NCBI GenBank assembly: GCA_911728455.2
Contig: OU452229.1
Span: 3,663,001 to 3,727,000, forward strand
From: Marthasterias glacialis
Lineage: Eukaryota; Echinodermata; Asteroidea; Forcipulatida; Asteriidae
DNA length: 64,000 bases
Direction of reading: 5' to 3'
In this document: piece by piece, positions 11,701 through 23,700 of the stretch
Numbering within the stretch: the first letter of the stretch is position 1
Layout: the number at the start of each line of letters is the position of its first letter
Translations under genes and position numbers: made by a program
The notes under the pieces: model-generated
Told to the model about the DNA's origin: nothing
Seen by the model: only the letters and a program-made list of their open reading frames with translations
The model's database searches: none

Positions 11701-14700
11701 AAACAGAGCGTTACACGGCCTGCACGTGCTCTGTGCACGGCCTGCGCGTGCTCTGTGCACGGCCTGTGCGTGCTCTGTGCACTGCCTGTGCGTGCTCTGT
11801 GCACGGCCTGTGCGTGCTCTGTGCACGGCCTGTGCGTGCTCTGTGCACGGCCTGTGCGTGCTCTGTGCACGGCCTGTGCATGCTCTGTGCACGGCCTGTG
11901 CGTGCTCTGTGCACGGCCTGTGCATGCTCTGTGCACGGCCTGTGCGTGCTCTGTGCACGGCCTGTGCGTGCTCTGTGCACGGCCTGTGCGTGCTCTGCGT
12001 ACTCCCATACTAATAGACTTTACATTGAGTACCACTGTGTGCTGATTGCGTTATAAGTAAATGATTGTGTTAAATGAGTAAATTAGCACCCACATAAGCT
12101 AGTGCACCAACAATTGTGTGGCTACATGAGCACAGAACGTGTTTACAGCTCCAGCTACCGGTCTTAAACAGTCATGTGACCACCTTTCAACCAATAGGAC
12201 TGCCAAAATTGTCCCAAACTCAGGGGTTACTCTTTATGAATCTTAGTTTAAGCATGCTGCAGACTAACTTTGGGCTCTTGAAAGTCCACCTGGGTCTAGC
12301 TAGTTTAATTTTTTTCATTTACGTGTAATATTGATCAAAAAAATTAAACGAATGTCGATAAATAAATAATATTTTATGCAAGCCTGTGTGTGTTTGTTTA
12401 TTTGTTTGTTTGTTTGTTTGGCTGTTTTCTCATGTATGATGTATAATTATCAGTCTAATTTTGATCCAAGAAATTACACGAATGTTGATAAACAAAGATG
12501 TGAAATATTAATGCAAAAAGTACAGTATCCTTACTTGTATATTGCAGAGAGCACAAGGGCCTTGGCTAGTCTAGGTTCCGTGGAGAGCCCCACTATTTTG
12601 TTACCTAGCGCAGTCAGACTTTCATCATCGTTGAGAATGGCAAGATCCTGTAGAACTTCAACAGCCTTTTCAACTAACAGAAACGGAGGGGGGAAATGTT
12701 CTTCTGAGGTGGCCAAACAAAACTCTCACTCTCAAAAAACTAAGATCTATAGTTTTAGTTTATTACTGCTTCTTTGTTTTTATCCCTCAATAAATAAATT
12801 GTAGAAGTTTAAAATAGAAGTTTAAAAGTTTAAAACTGTCAATTGATGAAGTGAAATAATAAATACCTGTAAACTTATTTCATTCTTCAATTTGGTTTCG
12901 ACTACATAAATTGGTAAAGTTTGTTGACTATACAACTCTTCCAAATCTGATACAAACATTCCACCAAAGATTGGCATTTTTATTCTTGAGAGGCACTTAC
13001 CCGCTGGAAGTGGAGGCGGCTGGATTGCTTGGCCTAAAAGATCAGCTGCTCTCATGTGCGGGAAATGAAGCTTGGACTGTACCACTATCTGCTCTAGGGG
13101 GATCCTCAACATCTCTGGCACTTGATAATCCTCTGACCACGAGAACATTCCAGTTTAATAACGAGTTAAATTGTGAAGGGTCTTTGAGTACAATCAGGAG
13201 CAGTGCAAGGGCTGACCTTCACATGGTGTAGGCTTTTATGGGCCTTTTCAGGCCATTTTAACCACTTAGCACCGGGATTTTTCCGTGCCCTGGGATGGGA
13301 TTCAATTCTTCGGAACTTGCGGAATAATTTGTTTTTGAGAATATCAATTTTCACAATGAAACCCTAACTAAACAAAGTAAAGACAACAAACATTCTCATA
13401 CAATGCACCAGGATTTTGGGGTTCTCTTTTGGGCAAGTGTGAGATGCGTTCACTGTGAATTGCAAAATGCTTGGCCAAAAACCATGGCCGATAATCGGCC
13501 ATGGTTTGCTGGAATCTCAAACCACCGGGACTTGCCTCCCATGATGCCGAATACAATGATGAACAATGATGGCAGCTTATGTATCTCTTGTAAATCCTTG
13601 TTTGGACAACAACAGGACGAAGGTCTGGAATCGGGGGATACAGGGGCAACAATCATCCCCGGAATGAGGGAGATTTCAAGCAGATTTCAACCACTTACCT
13701 AGTTGTTGGTATCTTTCCCTGGTGAACAGATGATAGCATTCTCCTGGCTGGCAGCGGCCTGCGCGACCTTTACGCTGTCTAACATTGGCCTTGGATATCC
13801 AGTGGACATCCAGACATGATACCTTGGATTCGTAGAAAAATATGCATTTATGGTAATATTCATGTTGACTTGGCCCATATCAGCCCTCCTACTAATGGTA
13901 ACATTTGTCTGTGAGTTGACCCACCATTTGAAACCATTCAGTTGCATTGGTTGTGTGATGGTGGCACATCCGTGCACAGAACTGACTGTATACATGTGTG
14001 TATGCATTCACCGTGTGATATGGTATTGCAGACTTGCATACTTTATCCATCATTGAAAACCACAGAGGATGATATTAAATGGTCAGACAGTAGGAGGGTT
14101 GACTGTGTACCGTGAAGATGCATTCACCACATGATATCATACTGCAGGCTGGCATAGTTGATCTATCAATCAAAACCACAGTGGATGATATTGAATGGCC
14201 AGACAATAGGAGGGTAAAATAATAAAGCTCTACATTACAACATGTCCAAGATGCATGTCAGGTGTCAGACAAAAAGATGAAAGGCTCTTAAGCCTCCTGC
14301 ATAGGACAAGCTAAAGGCCCTGCCCAAAATGGGGGTTTCGGTTGCAACTATGGCTAGCTCCCTGCAAAGTTTTATTGTTCAACAGTGCATCTATGGCCAA
14401 CAGCCACAGCCGTAGCCAAATGCCAGGGGTAAAGCCTCATTCAGTCACAAGTGAATCCCCAACTGGAAATCCTCAGACTAAATCCAGCGTTGCTATGTCA
14501 CATGGTTAGGAGCAAGCTTTTGCATAGTTACATAAAAGATTCGACAAACAACGCCCACACATGAATCAAATGCATAGCAAAAAAATACCAGACTATGCTG
14601 ATCTGAAGGTGGCAATGCAAAAGCTTGCCCCTAACCATGTGATATAGCAACACTGGACTTAGTCTGAGGAATTCAAATTGAGCATTCCCTTGTGACCGAA

Positions 14701-17700
14701 CAAGGCATTTGTACCAGACATCATTCAAATCTAACTCACAATATGGCTTATTCTACCAGAAACGGATAAACTAACCCCCAAGTTGACATTATATCGATCC
14801 TCTTTCTGGTTCCCAGGATTGACCACGTACACCACATCGTTGATGGTTATAGACGTCTCTGCGATGTTGGTGGCTAGAACGATCTTCCTGACACCCTCCC
14901 CAGGGCTGGAATTCAGAGAAAAAGTTTCAGGATTTATACACACACATTTACAACAATCATTGTGGGTAAATCGCAAAGACTCAAAATACCCAAATTCTTA
15001 CAAGTTCAACTGCCGATAATCTTAGCTTCTTTACTTACATGAATAAGATTTTTATTTACAGGGCGTGATTTGAAATGATACGGAGGACAATCAAACCTTT
15101 CAAAGATGGTCTGTTGTGATGACAGTGGAATGCTTGAATGCACAGGCAACACCAAATGTTCACCACTCTGAAAATATAGGTAAATAAATTTGCATATTTG
15201 ATGATACACAGCTTCAGTAATGAAAATAAAAATAATAAAATAAACAAACAGGAATATTTCTTCTACCATCAGAGACTGTGTCACCATGTTAAAGAGCAGC
15301 TCAAGCAGAAAATTTCACTTAACAACTTTCTGCTGAAGAAACCAGTCATACTTAGTACACATGGCATGATAAATTGACTGGTAACCTTTTGTCTGTAAGC
15401 GAAATTATTTTGTGCTAAGCTAAATTTCGTGATTGAGCAGCTCTGGAAAAAATAAGCCCTACTCAAAACATGACATGAGGCGTATTTCATAGCACTGCTT
15501 AATGGTAAGCAACATTTTTTGTGCTTACTTTTTCAAAGAAGAAACACTTGCTTGACCAGTTAACGCCAGATGATGTGCCATTATTTTCCGTGCCAGAAAA
15601 CGGATGATGTGAACTTTGTATTCTTGAAAAGGGTAAAATGATCTGAAACTTTCAGAGAGCATATGTCTTGGTTCTTGAAAAACATGCATTCACTGAGACA
15701 TAGGTGAGAATGCACAGAAAAAAAACAGACTAAAACAAAGGTGAATTTGGTGGATGGCCAAACGACCTACCCCCTCCCCCCCAAAAAAAAAAAAAATAAT
15801 AGATAATAAATAAATAAGTGAACAAATAAAGAAATTAACAAATGAAGATTGAATAACAATGTCCTCTGAAGCTACCTGCATAAATAGGTTGTTATATTTC
15901 AGAAGTTTTTTAGACCACTAAAAGAAATCTACAGGTTTGATCATAACAAGAGTTGAGTCTCTCGTCTCTGTTAATGGCGACTTGGACTCTGTCAAGAAAA
16001 TCTGACGGCCGAGGGAGGTCAATGAAAAATCCTAAAATCAAGAAAATCCTTACAAATAACATGTATGCACTGAGTAGAGAAACATAGTTTTCTTACCATT
16101 GGCCATGTCTCCTGCAGCCTGTCACAGACATTTCTTATGTCCTGCCAACCCGGTAGAAAGCACAAGATGGCACCCTGTTGGAAGGTGAAAGTAAAGAAAA
16201 ATTACAACAGCACCTACATGAATGTATGGTAAGGCTTCATGAGGATAAAGACACTGTACATGAAATTTAAAAACATAAAAAAACAAGGGAATCTTGTGGT
16301 TTATTACTTGACATTTAAAATAAAAAGTCGCATCCCCTGATGGTGATCCCTGTACTGCTGCTTCCCAGGTTGTATCATAAACCTGAGTGTGATCCCTGGT
16401 TATACGGCAGTTTCAGCTTAAATGGCTTCTTACTGGCACCCCTGAACTAAGTTGACAAAATAGGGAGACCGCCAACATTTCAGCTCAGTTGGTAGAGTGC
16501 CCGTACATTAATAAGGAGGCTGCAGGTTCAAATCCCGTTGTTTTTTCTTTGTTCACCCCGAAAAGGTGGCTGAATCAATTCAGTTTGATTTTTTCAGTCA
16601 TACACTCATAATGCTGGGTTTGCTCTTAAATTTTTTCAGTGGCTAGCCCACAGACCAGTTAGCTTATTTTTTTTTTACTAGTCTGGCAGCTTTTGCTTTT
16701 TCTCCAGTCTGTGATTCATACCTAGAAATGCTTTAAAACACTAACTAGTCAGCAGGACTACTTGGAGAGAATTCTGCCTGGTCCTCGAGTTGTTCTGATT
16801 AACATTTGAGCAGCGGACCGCTGTTAAGGGAGACTGCTGTAATGTGAGCAATCAGAATCAATTCACTCAACATCTGTACATAGCTTTAGATGAATTGAAA
16901 GGTGCAGGTACCAGACTCACCTGAGGTTTGTTTTCATCAATGTATTTAATAACATCAACAGCCAGGTCAATATCAGTTAACGGTCTGACCTCAAATTCTT
17001 CGTCGCTTGATGGAGGCTCTCCTTCAATGTTCTCATTGTAACCACTACCCTGATTTATCAGGTGGGACCTTTCTGATATAAAATGTTCCTTAACAGGATA
17101 CATGAAGCCTGGTACACTTATCATTGGACAGCTGTGGGAGACACATCGATAGTAATCAGAAATGATATTTTTGCCAAAATTAAGACTGATGGACAAATGT
17201 TTCAGTCCGAGTCTTCTGCATTCTTACTGACATGTAGGTCTCTAGACTAGTCTCAGCCATGGCTGCGGGCTGTTGCTAAAGGCAGTTTACATGTATTGAA
17301 GTGGTGATCCAGCCAAAATCATAGCCATAGTCGCCGATTCGGAGACGACCAACCTCTGGTTTTGGCTGGTCCAACTCTTGATCTGAGTGCATTCAACCCG
17401 AAAATGCTGACCGCATTCAACAACTTTCTGTTGTAAAGTGGTTGAGCAGGAAATAGGGAATGTTTTCTTTTCTTGCTTTACTTTCTCATTAAGTCATTTT
17501 CACACGATGTCTTGAGACACTCTTGTCTCAAGCCAGAACATCTTGCTTTCAGTCTCATACTTCTCTAAAGGATGAAATATTTGCATCAGTTTAAAGACAA
17601 AGTACAGGGTAACCTTCCAAAAGAGTGGGCCAGGAATGGTTCTTACTTGCTGAAGTAGGAGGAGATGAGACGAGCATTGATGGATGCACTCATGAGGATC

Positions 17701-20700
17701 AGCTTGATGTCAGGGTTCTCTTGCAGGAGATTCTTCAGTAAGATGAGGAGGAAGTCCGTGTCGATGTCTCGTTCATGGACCTCATCAACGATGACGTGGC
17801 TGATACCTGAAAGAGTGCCACACCCGGCAGTCACAGTTACTAAATTAAGTAAAATCTGTATTTACGGTAAAAGAAATAATCAAAATGACCAGCAATGAGT
17901 GGTGATGACCTCTAGTTGGACTCTAGCAGAGTCTTTCTCAAAGGCTTAAAAATAACTTAGGAGCTCTGGACCCCTTGCACTGATGCCACACCCAGCTACA
18001 GTCTACCCTATCCTGCCATTTTGGGAATCCAATCACATGTGAAGATACAGTGCCCATCTCAGCATGCCCGTATCGTCTAATATTCTAAAATGCACACTGC
18101 ACAGTAATTTACAGGGAATCCGACTCCAAAAATGGTGTAACCAAGATTTATCGTGGGGGATGTCGTCAGATGAATCGGGCAGTGAAAAGTTACAGCGTTC
18201 AAAATCACCTCAGAAACAAACCCTGTTGATTTAGGGCAAGGGATGGAATGAAGATGAGTGTAGGTGGGTAGAGAAGAGGAGACACAGACTTTTAAGTTTA
18301 GGGTTGGGGTTAGGGTCGAGGGTCATTACATATTCCCCTACCTTTCAAACCGGGGTTGCTTTCCATCTTTTTCAGCAGAATACCAGTGGTGCAGAATAGA
18401 ATGCAGCCGTTGTTGTGTGGCAGTTTACTATCCAGGCGGACCTGGTAACCAACTGTATCCCCCACTGTTTCCCTACGCTCCTGAGAAACACGATCAGCGA
18501 CGGATACAGCACTTATGCGTCTTGGCTGCAAAAAAACCCAAAAAACAAACAATTATTGACAATTCAGGGAATGATTTCCAGTACATACATCCTCTCAAAG
18601 TACATTTTTCAGAGGGTTTTCACCTGCGTAACGACGATATTACACTGGGCGCCCTTCTCCTCATGTATCCATTCCTCCAGCAGGTACTGAGGCACCTGGG
18701 TAGTCTTGCCGCATCCCGTCTCTCCTTCTAGCACGATGACTTGATTCTCTCGTATCAGAGTTAGGATTTCCTTCCTGAAACATCAAGGTGGTTGTAATTA
18801 ACGACTGATCAGATTTTTCATTTAAGATTACTCTTCATCAGCCTAAAATCCATGGTTGATATTTTTTTCAATTGGGTCAATAGAGTGTAATAAAAATCAT
18901 ACAAAGTTGAAGAGAAAATGTAAATTTGCAGTTTAGTTGATATCCAAGTTGTAAGAATTCCACCATCATGCATAGTTAAAACCCATTCAAATTGTACCTC
19001 ATGTCAGCGATCGGCAACTTCAACGCCGCAGCTCTAACGTCCCCCACTCCCAGGTCATCAGCAGTATCAGACTCCAGCTGCAGCTGCCTCTCAGTCAGAT
19101 AACTATTCTTCCACAGGGCTCTGCCTGGGGTTAACTCTCTGTACTGTTTTCCTGTGATCACGTCAGAAAGCTGATCCTCAACCTCCTTATCGTCATCATC
19201 AAACTCAAAGCAGCTCTCGTAGCTCTCTGATAAACTGACACTGGAATTTGTCGCTCTATCGGTGGCAGGTGATTCTCTCTGCATCTGTTGAGTTATTAAT
19301 TGAAAATCCAAAAATTCTAAATGCACGTTTTTGTTTGATTTTGCACAAGTAAAATGGGTCATGCTTTACATGGTCTGTTGTGGCTGAGCGGTCTTGTGTG
19401 TGTCGGACTCAAGTTCTGACGGCTGAACCATAGGAATGTGGGTTCGAGTCCCGATCATGATACTTGTGTCCTTGAACAAGGCACAGGACTATTATTGCTT
19501 CTCTTAACCCAGGTGTATAAACGGGAACCTGCGAGGGCTGAGATGGTTTTGTGTTGGAGTAACCCCCTCGCACTAACATAGACAGCTTGAGATTATATGC
19601 CTCCGAAGAAGTTGAGAAAGTTTGAGGCATGGTCCAGTTATGCCTGATGAACAGGGATAATTATGGAGGCCAGGAATTTCATCTGTGAGAGGGCAAGGCC
19701 ATTTTCATTTTGCAAAGGGCACATCTATTGGATAATACTAAAGCTTATGGGAAGCTTTTGAAGGAGCACCAAGGCCAAGACCAGGGCCGCAGAGGCCATG
19801 GCCTCCGTTTAAATCCAGGCCTGTAATGTTGTGAAGCCCCTTGATCTATCTACAAGGAAACACGCCCCATGATCGTGATGCACATAAGAACGCATACTTT
19901 TATTTTCATGTGATCAGGCACATAAAAAAAGAGTCCAATAAATCTTTTTAAGCTACAGAAGGTTATCAGCATAATAGCATATGTATTGACTATGACTGGT
20001 TACCAGTTCATTTTGCTTTATGCATAAATTTAATGGTTTTCAAGTGAAGCTATGAAATCAGACTTGGGTATATGTAGAGGAAACTGTTTGCAGTCTGATG
20101 TCCTGCTCAGTATATCTACCACAAAACAATTAAATTGAAGTGCACCAAACTGGTTTAAAAATCTTACTTCGCATAGACTCTCGCATGGTACTACAAGGAT
20201 GAATAAGATCAGAATCTTCTGCCAAGAAACCTATCAAAATCCCACAGAATCCCCAGTCATACATCTCTTTGTATCGGACCATGTTACTAAAGCAAGGTTG
20301 GGTGTGCGTTGCAGTTGATAATCAACCAAAAGCATACAGCACCAGGAGTTGGAATTTATAGAAGCTGGGTATGTAACATTTATAGTATGTAAGGGTACTG
20401 AGAAAAGTACTGATGTAACAGAGTACTAACTAACCTTTACAGCTCTGATTGCTTCACGAATTTCTGCTTCCAAATTGTGTTCCAACTTAACCCATTCTGG
20501 TCTATTCTCCTTCTTAAGATGCTCTTTAATTTCCTCTTTGCTGTACGTCACTTCACCAGCAATCCTGGGCCTGTTATTCTCATCCAATAAACCAAACTCC
20601 TTTGTAGATAATGGGAAACAACAAATAAATAACAATCAAATTAATAAGCTTGCATTTTAAAACTTGTTTAAAACCCTTACGCTCCAAAATCCTCTTCAAA

Positions 20701-23700
20701 AAGTTATCTTTAAAAGTTATCTGATTGCGGAGGACTGCATGCCTAAATAAATGCTTATCACTGGGCCAGGCATACCAATCTCATCTAAAGTCCAAACATT
20801 TTGGTATTGGTTGCCCATAGAGTGGATGATTGTGTAGGATTGGGGTTGCCTGTTGAAAGATAAAGGGGAAGCAAAAGTTTTGATGTAGGATTTTATCGAA
20901 TAACAATCCTGACAAACAACTTGCTTGAAATATTCTCATCAAAATATAATGACTGAATACTAAAATCTGTTCTTTCACTTAAGCTAGCTTTATAGAGGAA
21001 AAGAATCCTTGCTTAGTCATCTAGAAAAAACACTAACAGCAGGCACAGAAATTCCCGTAGGCCACAGGACAGCCTCGCTACCATGGGCAATGCGCTGCAT
21101 CGATCCCCCTCATCACAAATCCCTGAAAGGGAGACACTAACAAATAGCCAATGCTGATTGGCTCCCGAAAGGGACTGCGTGCACGCTAGTTAAAAACCTT
21201 TGAGCGCTTGTTACCTTTAGTTTAGCACATGCCAGAGCAGCGGCCATCTTCTCTGCCTGTACTCGCTTAGTACCCAAGCCAACCACAGTGAACTCCTTTG
21301 GCCATGTAACTCTCAGCACACTCTGCTTCACTGGATCACCAGCCTTCTGCTTCAGTTTGTACTGGTATTTCGCAGCAGCATCTTTACCTGCCATGGTAAG
21401 GGTGTTGTGAAGACAACTCTTGGGGTTTTCAAATTCTACCAGGGCCTTTTCCCCTTCTTCACTGAGAATAGAGGCTATGGAACAATATTAGTTACATGTG
21501 TACATTAAATTGGAGGTAATATAAACAAAAACTCAATTAACAAGTTGTGTTAGATCCACACAACAACGGAAACTACTGTACCTACAAGTTAAAGTAGCAT
21601 GTCATGGCAAAACAGTTAAGGGCACCAAATTCAAGTTCTGGTGGCTGAGTCATCACAATGTGGGTTCGAATCTCGGTCCCGGCACTTGTGACTCTGCTCC
21701 GATGCTTCCCCAAGTTATATTGGACCCTCCATGCTTTTCTTGACATTTTAGACATTATCTGGCATATGTACATGTAGGGTCCGAGTGAACTCTATTCAAA
21801 ACTTTGTACCTGTGTTCAAATGCCTTACAAGATTCAAGTCCGTCAGACAGGGAGTGACAAAAAACTGCTCCAAAATCCATCATGGCGATTATAACAGCAT
21901 AATTTATAGTGGGCTAAAAAATCATCGATTTGAAGGCTACACTCAGCTGGTATCCTGCATTGACTGCGCAAATCAATATGAAAGTCAGGGCCTCAGCGAA
22001 CACGCAATAGTTCCTTGCAGAGTTTATACACATAAGGAAACAGTCGTTGAATATCATGTTCAAAATGGCGATTCTAACAGCAAATTTGAGAGTGGGCTAA
22101 AAATCCACAATTTGGAGGACCGAAAATGATCGTGAGTACAATTAAATGCATTTTATTTCATTGTAAATACTTGGAGAAGCCAGTAGGCGATTTTCAAGCA
22201 ATTCTGTTGAGTCTTTGCTGTAATTTTGACAATTTTGTAACTGATTCATAAAAAATCCGCTTCGCAGCACTTTCCAAATATACCACCGACTGTAGTTGCG
22301 ATAATCGTAACCCTCCATCCTCCCGACGGTCGGAGACCGGAGGGTTACGACACAAGACTGATATTATCGACGTTATGGGCAGTTTTGACCAGTTTTTGCC
22401 GGACTCGTGATCAGATTCGTCCTTTTTTTCCACTTTCCAAAATCATGACAGACATTCTAAACACATGGAGTTGATCTTTATTGTATGACAACGTCATCTG
22501 GAACCCTTAAAAACAACATCATGAAAATATTTGGCAGAAAAAACGACAAAAACTTACCAAAAGACTGACCGTATATATCCATAATCCATAGCGGGGCCAA
22601 CTAGTGATTTTGAACGTCGCATTTGCTTGACTACAACCAATCAGCGTGACCCAACCAAACACGCATCCGGACGAGCCATGGCTGTCGTGAGCGTATCGGC
22701 CATTCCAGCTTGCAAACTCACCGCCTGTGTGTGTAAGCATCGATCCCCCTGGACATTGTACATGTTCATGTACATTGTACATTGTACACGCACAATGTAT
22801 TGTGTACACTATGCTACACGCATGCACAGTCAGTCAGTGTGTGGCCGTGTGGGGTGTGGAATCACCACACGGCAGTACTACGAGCTGTGTAGTTTGTGCA
22901 CGCACGATGTTCATATGCACCTGCATGCTGCGCACACGGTCCGGGGATCCATGCTTACACACACAGGCGGTGAGTTTGCAAGCTGGAATGGCTGATACGC
23001 ATACGACAGCCATGGCTCGTCCAGATGCGTGTTTGGTTTGGTCACGCTGATTGGTTGTTGCCAAGCAAGTGCGACGTTCAAAATCACTAGTTGGCCCCGC
23101 TATGGATTATGGATATATTCGGTCAGTCTTTTGGTAAGTTTTTGTCGTTTTTTCTGCCAAATATTTTCATGATGTTGTTTTAAGGCCAGTTCCAGATGAC
23201 GTTGTCATACAATAAAGATCAACTCCATGTGTTTAGAATGTCTGTCATGATTTTGGAAAGGGGAAAAAAAGGACGAATCTGATCACGAGTCTGGCAAAAA
23301 CTGGTCAAAACTGCCCATAACGTCGATAATATCAGTCTTGTGTCGTAACCCTCCGGTCTTCGACCGTCGGGAGGATGGAGGGTTACGATTATCGCAACTA
23401 CACCGACTGGGGCGCTAGTACGACAGATAATGTCAAAAATCTCAAAAAAGGAGTACAGCGCCCCAGTTACTGGGTCTAGGCTAGACCTAAATTCTAAAAA
23501 ATTGCAGTTGTCAGATTGTCAGTGTCACGTTGTAATGGTTAAATTTATTCTCGGAAACGAAACGGCGTGCGTTTAACATGCCTACAAGTTGTATACTTAC
23601 GCAACTGCGATTGTACTTTACTTTGCTTCTTTTTCCGTTTCCTTTGAGCATTGACGCTCGAAACATGGTAATTCGCAGATGCATACACCTCATTAACAAA

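Noticed and set aside
11511-12056. Several overlapping Cys/His/Arg-rich open frames of 90-170 codons on both strands
   Set aside because: All are produced by the 22-bp minisatellite, whose length keeps several frames open; no start context or splice support.
15061-15096. Extension of DHX30 exon 10 to the GT at 15071
   Set aside because: It would leave phase 0 and conflict with exon 11; the donor at 15096 restores the exact family spacing.
16469-16545. Possible tRNA gene
   Set aside because: Boxes A and B are present, but the acceptor stem does not pair and two related copies share a non-tRNA tail, so it is a SINE head.
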